DNA of 64,000 nt. Origin: Persicaria tinctoria. Its lineage: Eukaryota > Streptophyta > Magnoliopsida > Caryophyllales > Polygonaceae. Positions 33,099-43,713 of this stretch are shown piece after piece. The notes under the pieces are model-generated. The model had not been told where the DNA came from, did no database searches, and saw nothing but the letters and a program-made list of their open reading frames with translations. The stretch is from contig JBANSL010000004.1 in NCBI GenBank assembly GCA_037127255.1, forward strand, positions 28,672,467-28,736,466, in the 5' to 3' direction. Made by a program: the position numbers and the translations under genes. Each line of letters starts with the position of its first letter. The stretch's first letter is position 1.

Positions 33099-35609
33099 TC
33101 AAGCCACCAACAACAGGTCCAGACAACAGTACAAACAACAATGTTCTTGTAAAAAAAGGACAGAACCAATGACTACTGAGGATCGAGGCTGGGTCAGAAG
33201 GCAACATGGTAGATGGCGACACATAGGACTAGGCGGTAAGAATTGATAAAGGCGTCGTCCAACCCTTTGAATACGGTCGCCTGATGCGAGCATCTGCATG
33301 AAATGGAGAGCGTAGGGGCCGGAGTCTCCTCTGCATCGCAAAAAGTATGTGTCAAACCTAATGCGCACCAATTACACTATAAATCAGAAGATGGAATACG
33401 ACGACTTACAATTGCTTGTTCTGAGGGATCCCCTTCACACGTTTGTACTTGAACGGCTGGGGCAGTTTCCCTACATGCTTGGCGTGCAGCTCTTGGTGGC
33501 CATCCATCAACGGGGGAAGGGTGTGCGTAATGGACTTCAGAAGGCCGGGCAATTGTCTGTCAGGAGTCAGACGAGTGTCCGGATCATACACACGGACAGT
33601 CCACTCGACAAGGTCGATCTCAGCGCTTGTGACTTTGGTAGTGGCTGCTACTACCTCAAGCCCGGTCGCCCTTACCATTTCAGTTGGCCCTGTGCTATCA
33701 GTCTCACCCTTTTCCTTCAATACTTCATCAACCTGTGCAAATATGCGAAGGAACTTAGACTCGACACCATTATCAACAGTCACATCGCAATACGACAAGG
33801 ATGACTAACCTGTGTGGTGGGTGTTTCTTTGGGGGGTTCTTGTGGATCAGCATCCTTCTCCATTTCGGTCTCCCCGTAGACTGGTCCCTTACTCTTACCC
33901 ATCTCCTATAGATTATGAGTTCGTGTCACCGTCATTCACAAAACTGACATCACGGTTTCAGTTAGGGTACTTACCTCAGAGGTTGTCTTGGTGGTTTCAT
34001 CTTCACCTGCATCAGTACCCGATTTCTGGCCCAATTCCTTAACAGTTTCCTCAGCCTACACAATTATGGGAAAGGTATGTTACCATGATGCCTATATTGT
34101 TATACATGACGCCTATATTGTTATACATGACGGTTAAGGATACTGACATGACAAATTGAACATCTTACCTCCTTCGACTGCAACTCAACATCTTCGGTTT
34201 CCTCACCGTAAGTTCCATGCCTATCCTGCGAGTGTGTCACCTCGTCCTCACCTCGCTTCTTCCCCCTCACCTCCCTTCTCAGCTCCTGCATCGCCGCCTC
34301 AACCCTTTCCATCCTCTCGTTAAACGTTGCCAATAAGCTCATCCTCAGCTCATCTATCTTAGATAAAATCCTTGACACATCCACTTGGGTAGCCGTCGTA
34401 CTTCCCTCACCCTGCGTGTCTAATCCAGATGCTTCCGTCGTGCTCGGCGCATGTTTCGCTTTATACTCCACCACGAGGTCGTCGAAGAACTTATCCGGCT
34501 TCTCTGTCGCAAACATGGCGCCAACGATAACCCCCTTCCTGACCTCCTCGGCATCCGGGAGCAGGACTGTCCGAACAGCGTCCACCTCGTCGAACATGCC
34601 CAACTCGTCCTTCGACTGCTGGATGAGGGAGGCCAGAGAATCGTACCTGATATTGTGCTCTTTCGACTTATATCGCAGGCACCGAGGGTAGGTTGGGCTT
34701 GTGCTTGTTCTGATGTCAGCAAATTGTCTTGCAACTGGCCGTAGAGCCTCGTACACCCACAACTAAAAAAAAAAACCAGGTAATGACATGTCCACACTTT
34801 GCATTTAATCGTGTTCAGTTTGCATTTTTCAATGCAAAGTGCCTATGTCCAGTTACCACGAGTCAGTGTCCAGTTTAAATCATTATTTGTCATGTGAGAT
34901 TTATGTCCATACCTGGAATGCAAGGGGGAAGCCGCCTAACAAGTACGACGGGCGAGAGCTACTAACCCCATGCTGGAGCTTGCGCTCAACACACCGGTAG
35001 AGGAATTCGTGGGTTCGTTCGTAGCACATTCTCCCCCACGGGTAACGCAAGAACGCCTTAGTGTCAGACACCATTTTTACAACCCACCCGTGAATAAAGT
35101 TCCGGGGTTCCTTCGCAAAGAGCACCGCCTCTACCAGCATTATGAGCGCGAACTTAAAGCGCTTGGCGGCCGAACACTCTTACTTCATCGCCACTTTGTA
35201 CTCCGTCTTGAAGTCCTTCATCCTCATATTCTCCGCCCTTAAGAAATCTAAGCACGCAGCCTTGTCCGCCTCAGTGTCCACGGTCCGCATCACGTTTGAC
35301 GAGCACTTCAGTCCGGTCACTAGCGCGAACTCCGCGATGGAGAACCGGACTATGGACCCCTGGATCATGTACCAGGTTTCATGCTCCTTTTTTCGACCGC
35401 AGCTGCCTCTGTAGGACGTAGTGGACTAGTTGTGCTGAGAACTCAACCTTGGCACCGAGCCTCGCAATGCTGCCAAACTGGCTTTCACACAGACGTTTTC
35501 AGTCTGAGGCGCTCAGGTACTAGTTTAGCTTTGAAAGGACATTGGGCCTGGCGTATTGGTTGCACCTACACTTGAAATGCTGGTCCTCGGGGACTGCATA
35601 TGTCGCCAT
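33099..35609 (-). pseudogene. DUF1985/Ulp1-like gene of element B, decayed
   Basis: The start is ATG 35609 (MATYAVPEDQHF). The DUF1985 blocks are recognisable: VRFSIAEFALVTGLKC (35180-35368), YPWGRMCYERT and LGGFPLAFQVW (34901-35140), and WVYEALRP (34762). A charged coiled-coil linker follows, then Ulp1 parts near 33406-33798 (EIDLVEWTVRVYD keeps the Asp) and 33160-33371 (CRGDSGPYALHFMQMLASG). The nucleophile position is Ser (TCC) in GDSG. The His position before EIDL appears to be Lys. In-frame TAG (35520-35522) and TGA (35499-35501) codons and a frameshift near 35385 break the start of the gene. DUF1985 plus Ulp1 is a familiar pairing in plant MULE-carried genes. Confidence 0.75.
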
Positions 35610-36770
35610 TGTTTGATACCCTGCAGGTTGGGGAGAAATACTTTAGCATTCTTCAAACATTTGCACATTTTCATCACACCAGTCACAATGCACATGACAG
35701 TAAGTTCATTTAACATGTCATATGACCATTTTAACATGTCATGTGACCATTTTAACATGACAGACACCAAATCTTACCCTATACTTATCACAAATGACAG
35801 TAAATTTCTAGCCTCACCATATCTTACCCTATACTTATCATCTGAGCATTGTAACCATTTTATAGCTTCCACAAAATATAAGCCGCGCAATTTTGCATTA
35901 AAACATGACAGAAAACCTATTAAACATGGCAACTATATATTAAAAACATGACCTGTTACAATGGAACAACATTTACATTCAATAACTTGTTCCTGAAATT
36001 TTTTTACCCACATATAGGTTCCCCGATTTCCCTCTATCTATCCAATTTCCCCAATCTCACCAATTTCCCCAATTCCCACATTTTCTCCAATTTCACCAAT
36101 TCCAACATTTTCCCCAATTTCACCAATTTCCCAAATATTCACACAATACATGTATCGATTTCCCCTAATTTGTTTCCTCCTTCAAGGCCTTTACCATATC
36201 ATCACCACAATGGTACTTCCATTCTCTCCCCTACTCGAACACCCCCGTTCCCACATTTCTACCCATTGTTTTCATACTAGACGCCTGTTACATCCCACAT
36301 GACAGGGGCAGATATTCCACCCGTTCTTTCATCCAATTGTAAACCATGGCAAACAAATTAGGTTCTTCAAATGGTCCCTCATCCTTTCAATTTACGCAAT
36401 CAGAACAAAATCGGTAGGGTTAGGGTTTACTTACTTCAAATCGACCGGTCTCTCTCTTCTAAACGCCCACAGGGTTGTCTTCTACACGTCGGGTTTACTA
36501 GCTTGAAATCTGGCGCCGTCTTCCCCTCCGCACTCCCAGGTTCGTCTTCTTCCTTTGCCTTCTTCTTCTCCTCTCTCGTTTTCGTTTCAAAAATGGCGGT
36601 TTCGTGCCTTCTCCCCTCCGTCCTCTCTGTTTTACACAGTTGGAAGAAGTGATAAGTTTTTAAAAACTGTCCTCTCTCTCCTCCTCCCTCCCACACTCTC
36701 TCCCTTCTTTAATGACTCCCAACAACCGGTTTCCACACCCCTTTTCCAACCGGCTACCTTGCCATTTTTT
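35610..36770. other. Right interior of element B: ACATGAC words and CCCCAATT(T/C)CACC runs
   Basis: ACATGACA/ACATGTCA variants cluster at 35690-35965. TTCCCCAATTTCACCAATT-like microrepeats fill 36025-36150. A CT-rich stretch (36460-36770) looks like a promoter or leader for the minus-strand gene. No coding region is supported. Confidence 0.5.
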
Positions 36771-36894
36771 TAAAGGGGGGGGGGGGGGTCCAACCCTTGC
36801 AATTAGAAACGGTTAGTGGGTTAGGCTAGCAAACCAAACTGGGGCAAGGGTCATTTCCTTTAATTCCCTCATTTATAAACACATACTCTGTATT

Positions 36895-36964
36895 AGCTTA
36901 TGTGAGAGTCGAACTCACATCTCTATGTGCAAACACAACGCTATACCAATTGAGCTAATAGGCT
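36895..36964 (-). tRNA. tRNA-like sequence (degenerate tRNA or SINE head)
   Basis: Read on the minus strand it has an A box (TTAGCTCAATTGG) and a T arm GTGAG-TTCGACT-CTCAC with a perfect stem. The acceptor AGCCTAT pairs 6/7 with ATAAGCT. The D stem is three of four pairs. The anticodon arm is weak (TTGTG/CATAG with a 6-nt loop TTTGCA), so the anticodon cannot be assigned. It is more likely a tRNA pseudogene or tRNA-derived SINE head than a working gene. Confidence 0.45.
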
Positions 36965-37079
36965 ATTTTCAATGGGTCCTTATGATCATCTAGACATCAA
37001 AAAGTGATAATTTTGCAAGAAACAAAAATAGCGCTTGAATTTGTAATCTTAATTTGCAAGCTCTGCAATTGATCAAAAA

Positions 37080-37400
37080 GAGAGATTTTTATCTTACCAT
37101 TAGTTTAAAAGTAATTTAATCCTTTCATCCTACCATCATCATCCAATCATTAGGGCTACACTTAGGAATTTCATTAATTACAGCAGCATCCTACCAATAG
37201 GGTATTTTTATCTTATCATTACTTTCAACGTACCTTACCATTATCATCCTATGATCCTACCATTACTATCATACCAGTAGGGTTATACTTGGTGATTAGA
37301 TTATCATCTTAGCAATAAGGTATTTAAATCCTACCAATAGGTACAAAATATTTTACCAATAGGGTGTATATCTACTTGCAATTGTTATCCTACGGAACAG
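37080..37400. repeat. Element C, right part, CCTACCAATAG/CCTACCATTAG words
   Basis: CTTACCATTAG, CCTACCATCATC, CCTACCAATAGG and TTTTACCAATAGGG recur at roughly 30-60-bp spacing, matching the vocabulary left of element B. Confidence 0.65.
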
Positions 37401-37958
37401 AGGCAACTCGACCAAAGCCCATCAATGAAGTTGAAACACATCAAAAATAAATTATCTCCGAGGCAAAAAGAATTAAATCAACGCTCTTCTCATAAAGTTT
37501 TAACAACAAAATATCCATAGAGAGGTTCAAGTTTCCATTCAAGCATCAAAATTATCCATATATAAAAGGATTCCATATGTTTATCAAAGACAAGAAAAGA
37601 AAACAGACAGAAGAACATAAGAAAATATGCTCAACTTGAAGCTGATGATTAATTAATTGGAGAGGGAATCACCATATATGGAAGGGAGAGGAGAGTTGTT
37701 TAACAAGGATGAGAAAGCGAAAAAAGGCCTTAATTTCCCTCCCTTGAAAATGTGTCCCTAATCCATTTCGGTTGGCTCCTATAAAAGTAATCATGTTTTG
37801 AGACTTTTAATTCTGTCCTCCTTGGATTGTTTTTTAATTTTGAATCACAGATCAAGTATTCAGTATGGGTTTTTTTGTTTGTTATAGATGTTTATCTTGG
37901 CTTGTACTTTTCAGAGATGAGCTTTCCACGGTTGTTGATGAGCTTCTCGTAAGTACCC
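37401..37958. other. Unidentified segment before Athila-family insertion
   Basis: CCTATAAAAGTAATC near 37780 is a possible TATA box. TTATAG then ATGTTTATC near 37885, followed by a short frame (RDELSTVVDELL) and GTAAGTA at 37950, looks like an exon cut by the LTR at 37959. Its identity is unknown. Confidence 0.3.
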
Positions 37959-40900
37959 TGTTGTGAGCCTAATTTGTCATGTTTTATATTGACTTTTAAA
38001 CCAATTTATGTATACATTTCATGCATTTGGGTTAGAATAGTACAAAATCTATGTAGTTTATGCTTATTTTCCAAATTATGGAGTCTACTAGTTTATGTTT
38101 AATTTCGAAGAAATCGGACGCACTTTGGAGCTTAAAGGAAACTCATGAAGAAGATAAGGATGGTGCAACTGGAGGAAAGCCCACTTTTCGTCATTCATCA
38201 TTCTAAATCAAGTTCTGATGTCTTCATGAGAGTTGTAGCCCTCAAAAAGAGCTTTCCAACACATATTCATATGCGTCAATCAGACGAACGAGAACTCAGA
38301 AAAGTGCGTTTCAAGACGGAGCATAATGCTGAGAACTGAAGAGTGGTCGATATCGACTAGACTTGATCGACATCGACCTGATTCCATTCGAAATTTCCAG
38401 GACGACTCGACCTGATTCCAACCGAAACTTTCCAGGACGACTTGATATGGACCAAAATCAACTCGATATCCCTGCCAGAAGCCGACATCGAGTGATCAGA
38501 AGTGAAGCCGAGCAACACTACTCGATATCGACCAAATTTGGTCGATATCGACCAACTTCCTAGATCAAGCGCGAGTCGATTCCGAGTCTATCTGATTCTG
38601 AGTTGAAGATTCCATGCACGTGAAGATCTATCAAGAGAGAAGATGTTTATCCATATTAGATATATTTCCATTAGAGATTTAATTGTTTAATTTCCAAGTT
38701 TTATCTTATGTTTTTAGATAGAGAGATTTAGATATAGATAGGATATTCTTTCCTTGATTAGCGGGGATTGAACACTATAAATAAAGCTCATGGGGCTAGT
38801 TTTTCAATCATTCCAATTCGGAGAGAACACAAGAGTAGGAGAGTTAGGAGAGAGAGCTTGAAGTCGAGAGAAGTTGTATTTGGCGAGAACGGAATTGGCT
38901 TCAATCGGTTGTAAGCTTTGTTTTAGTTTATTAATGCAAGTTATTTCCCTTTTATTATTGATGAGTTTTCCAATGATGAAGAGCGAGTAGTCCACCTACT
39001 TCTAGGGTTGGGGTGATCCCGACGATAACCATGCATGTTTGAGGTAAAAGATTCGACCTTTATTGAGTTTTGATCATCCACTGCCTTTTATATGTTTATT
39101 ACCTAATTAATAGAGATTCAAGTTAACAATTTTGATTATAAAAACGAAATTGGTAGATACAATTAGGGTTTCTTGAAAGAGTTGTCTACTTGTTGGAAAT
39201 GGCGAAAGCTTGATCCTTTGATATGATTGCATGATTATCTCTCTTTATCTTGCCTTATGCATGTTTGGTTATTGTTGTTGCAAACCCCGTTCTTGGAATT
39301 TTTCTTTTACATTGTTTATTTTGAAATCTGCAATTCGTTACATTACTGCATTTTTCTCGACTTCGACTAACCCTAGTCGACGTCGACCACTAATCTCTCG
39401 ATCAAGCAAGATCGCTGCCGTTTTTGTTCTTGCAGGTACATGTCTATATCGACTGGACACAGGTCTATATCGACTGAACACAGGTCCATATCGACTAGAC
39501 ACATGTCTATATCGACTAAACACGTGTCTATATCGACCACTTCCTGGTCTAAATAGACTGACCCCCTGCAGAACCCAGAAATCGACTGAAGAGGTCAATG
39601 TCGACTACCCTTGGTCGATATCGAGTGCTTCCCTGAAGTCGAAATCCGATGTGAATCGCCTGCTACATGAGATCAACTGACTTACTTCCCCGAGGATTGA
39701 TCCTGAGTTCCTTTTGCTACATCGGGAGGAAGTCTTGTAATTATTTGCTCGGAATGGAATTGGTTTGCTTTGATTTATTTATATTTTAATTGCATGTCTC
39801 GATTTCCTCCTACATCAAATTGGCGCCATTGCCAGGGAAGCAATCATTCGCGCCTTAGATAGCTTTATTTCACGTTTTTCTTTGAGTTTTCTTCTACATG
39901 TATATGCAGGACACCTTCGAATGTTATGAAACATGGGTCAAAAGGGAAAAAGAGAGACAATATGCAAAATAATTGGAATATTTGAGATGGCTATACATGG
40001 TTGATGAGGAGGCATTGCTTTAGGGAGTACACGCATTTAGGAAGGTACAAGATTCATCAAAATCACCGCCAAAATCCCCAATCCCGCTAGAAGGAGGATC
40101 CGAACCTGAGGTCGACCTCGACCAACACCTAGTCGATGTCGACCCACCTGCAGTCGATATCGACCTATCTACAGTCAATACCCAGGTATGTCCTTCCACA
40201 ATCTCAATTCCAACTTTGCTATATGTGTTTGAAAAACCATTTGAAGGACCCCAAGAAGAAGAAGAGCTAGAAAAGAAGAAGTCGGACGTCGTTGCCCATG
40301 TTGTTTCAAAGTCAATTTTGCCTTATAAAGTGAAGGCCATCTCCGACGATTTTGAGCAACAGATGTTCGTGTTCAAGTATGGGGTCCTCGCAAAGTGGCA
40401 TGAAGCTCCACAGGATGAGGTGGAAGTATCTCTTCCGACTCCACCGTTTTGCTGTGGTGGAGATGTGCAAACAAGTCAACCTATGAAGCGGAAGAGAGAC
40501 AATGATGACGTATGTGAATTGTCTTTATATCTTCCTTTATGCAGGCCAGCTGAAGCCCATGAAGACGAATGGGTGAAGCCATAGAGAGTTCACTCGGGGA
40601 GATTTAAACTTCTCCACACAATGCCCTAGGATGATATCCCATGCTTCCTACCACCGAAGAAACCACCTATACCTCTGGACAAAGATGAGCTAGGCTAAGA
40701 CTTAAAAGGAAGTAGGTCAAGCTAAAGACTTAAAATTTCGCGCTTACGGGAGGCAACCCGCTATTTCTTATTTCTAAGGGTTTTAAATACTATTGGTTTT
40801 TGTTTTAAATATTATTTTTGGATTTTTCTATTGTGGATTATTGTCTTTCTAACGAATCTTGCAGGCAAAAGACGTTGCAGAAGTACTCGACGTCGAGTAC

Positions 40901-42223
40901 TCTACTCGACGTCGACTACCCCCATCGAGCAAATCAGCCTGTGATCAACGAGGATCACCCTGGAGGCTTTCAATTTACTCAAGGTCGTGTAGTAGTGGTC
41001 GATGTCGACTACTCCACTCAGTATCGACCACTTATGCAGCTTCTTCAGCACTCGATTCCGACGTTCTACACACCTGTCTAGTGAGTTTCATTCTCTACCC
41101 TTGTTTTTATATAGTGAGGACACTGTAATGTTTAAGTATGGGGTGGGGGAAGGGCTTACTTTGTGCATATTTGACCGTAGTTGACCATATGTGCATATTT
41201 ATGATTTATTTCTCGAATTGCTTATACATTGCTACTTTGGAATTATCATTGATGTCTATATGCTTATATGTTGTTTTCCAAAGTTTATAAAAATCATCCC
41301 CATCGAAATTTTGATAAGTGTCATGGAACCTTTAATTGAACTCGACGATCCAAAATTGGATTCATTAGAGATATAGCATGAAATTTCCTAGTAAAGGGAA
41401 GTCACAATGAAGTGCAATATCTTTATGAAAACCATGGAAGGAGGTAAAATTTGATATTGCTTTTGACATGTTGCATGATAAGAGGATTGAGGACTTTATA
41501 TTTTCATATAATACTCATATGTTTATATTCCCTAGCCATACCGATGCTTATGCATCACAAAAGCCATATTATACCTTATTTAATATTTTGCTCTACATGA
41601 TCTAAATATTGCTCATTTTTTACCTTATTTCCTATCCGGAGATTATGTTGAGAATGATATCACATTATGGAGATTATTATATGGTCATTGTCTTGTTATT
41701 ATCATTATTGGAGTTTGGCAGGAAATTGAAAAAATATATGGAAAATTTAATGAGTGAAAAAAAATCCGGGCATTTCAGAAGATAAAGGTAGATCGACACT
41801 GCTCGTTGAGATAATAGTTCAGCGAGATGGGACACCAAGGTGAGGAGTCCGAAGCACTAAGTATCCGGGGCCATTCATGACACCCATGTTTGCGACTCGC
41901 GAAAAGCCAGTGCTGAGGTTAGAGAGGTAAAAGCATAATATTGAAAAAAGCATTGAGCGATGAGAGAAAGGTGAGAAATCAATGGAAGAAGAAATGTCGT
42001 ATGAAAGTTTGGAAAGTACTCAATTTCCTCAGATTATTAGCACAACATGGCCAAAAATTGCCCACCTTTAGCCTTTTACCAATCTACTCCTTATTGAGCT
42101 TAAATTAAAGTCCTCTTTATTATTAATGCTTTGTCACATATGAACGTTTTATGCATAACCTTCCTTTTGTGAGTAGATGTTGCTTTTATTGCACATGCAT
42201 GGATTTGTGGCATAAGTACCTTA
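37959..42223 (+). mobile_element. Truncated Athila-family element, plus orientation
   Basis: The 5' LTR is 37959-39817 (TGTTGTGAGC to CCTACATCA), followed after three bases by a primer-binding site at 39821 (TGGCGCCATTGCCAGGGA). A broken gag-like region and non-coding internal sequence follow. These match the minus-strand element at 60911-63278 in order and content, up to GTACCTT at about 42222. There homology stops and hAT coding begins. The 3' LTR is absent. Confidence 0.75.
39905..40705 (+). pseudogene. Gag-like region of plus-strand Athila-family copy
   Basis: It is homologous to the open frame at 62423-63172. The best-preserved part, 40216-40584, encodes LPYKVKAISDDFEQQMFVFK and PPFCCGGD. 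In-frame stops occur near 39970 and 40020. The region near 40110-40175 has three TCGA-word units encoding VDLD/VDVD/VDID, whereas the other copy keeps fewer. No zinc knuckle is visible. Confidence 0.55.
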
Positions 42224-43713
42224 ATGGTTGAATATGATCCTTTGATTAGAGATGATGTCAAAAGAAATTATATTCTTAATGGTACTTATCAACCTATGTC
42301 ACATGATTGCCCACAACGTTCTTTTGGAAAACAAAAGAGAAGCTTCCAAAAGAAGTTGTTCAAAGATAGAGAATGGTTGTAATATAGTGTTTCTAAAGAT
42401 TTTTCTTATTGTTTTTGGTGTTATCTTTTCAAAGGGGACTTAGCACCAAAATATGGAGATGGGGTGTTTGCGAAGGAGGGATGTTCTAATTGGAAGAAGG
42501 CTCTTGAGAAGTTTGAAGAGCATGTGGGAAGTGCTATAATAGCCAACACAATGATGCAAGAATATTGTTTGTTGGTTACAAAAATCAAGCGCAAAGTATT
42601 TCAAGATGTTTGTCTACTTCAACAGAAGTACAAAGTGCTGCTTACCGTCTTTGTTTGACTACAAGTTTGAGAGCGGCTAGATTTCTACTTGCGTAGGGGA
42701 TGGCTTTTCGGGGGAATGATGAGAGAGTTTCTTCAATAAATAGAGGTAATTTTATGCAATTGCTTAAGTTGTGTGGTTATCTGAATGAAAGGGTTGCGAG
42801 GATCGTGTTCGGTAATGCCCCTAGAAATCATCAGTTGACTAGTCCTTCCATTCATAAGGATATTGCTAAGGCATGTGCTTTAGAGACGATAAATGTCATT
42901 ATCCGAGAACTTGAGGACAAGGTCTTTTCTATATTGATTGATGAGTCTCGTGATGTCTCAGTGAAAGAGCAAATGGCTATTGTTGTAATATATGTGGACG
43001 ACCAAGGAGTTGTTGTGGAGCGATTTCTTAGGGTAGTTCATGTTTGTGAGATCACTACAGTATGTTTGAAAAGTGCTATTGATGCGTTCTTTGCTCAGTA
43101 TGGATTATCATTCAGTAAATTGAGAGGCCAAGGATACGATGGAGCTTCAAATATGCGAGATGAGCATAATGGGCTGAAGAATCTTATTTTGAAGGAAAAT
43201 CTATATGCGAGATATATTCATTGTTTTGCTCATCAGCTTCAACTGGTTATTGTGGGATGTGCAACCAAATTTAGAGATGTGGCAGATTTCTTTAATTATT
43301 TGATGTTGACTACGAACATAGTTGGGGCTTCTTGCAAAAGAAGAGACCAGTTGTGACAACATCAACATGAGGACTAGGTGGAGAAGTTAGAAAAGGGAGA
43401 TGTTGAATCTGGAACATGATTGAATCAAGAAAGCACTTTAACTCGGCCGGGAACCACACGTTGGGGGTCACACTATATCACCATTGTTCGTATTCTCACG
43501 TTGTGGAAATCCACCAACAAGGTGTTGGAAAACTTAGGTTATGATGGTGGTGAATCATCAATTCAGGCAAATGCCGCTAGCTTGGGTGAAAAGATGGAAC
43601 ACTATCAGTTTGTTTTTATTGCTCATTTGATGAGACTTGTGTTGGGATGGACAAATTCTTTGTCACAATTGTTGCAACAAACAGATCAGAACATCATTAT
43701 GGCAATGAATCAA

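Larger units (their letters stand above)
28782..36870. mobile_element. Complete MULE (element B), 8.1 kb, 9-bp target duplication
   Basis: ATTTATAAA is present directly at both ends (28773-28781 and 36871-36879), the 9-bp duplication size of Mutator elements. The termini, read inward, are GGGTAATTTGCTAAAATAAC and GAGGGAATTAAAGGAAATGA, each then continuing to CCC, so GGG-AATT-AAAT-ACCC is shared. Inside are a MuDR transposase (+), a DUF1985/Ulp1-like pseudogene (-) and arrays of AACTGGACACA and ACATGACR words. It interrupts the 92-bp array of element C. Confidence 0.8.

Noticed and set aside
36371..36773. Possible genes with Ser/Pro-rich products
   Set aside because: Low-complexity CT-rich leader sequence with overlapping frames on both strands and no conserved motif.
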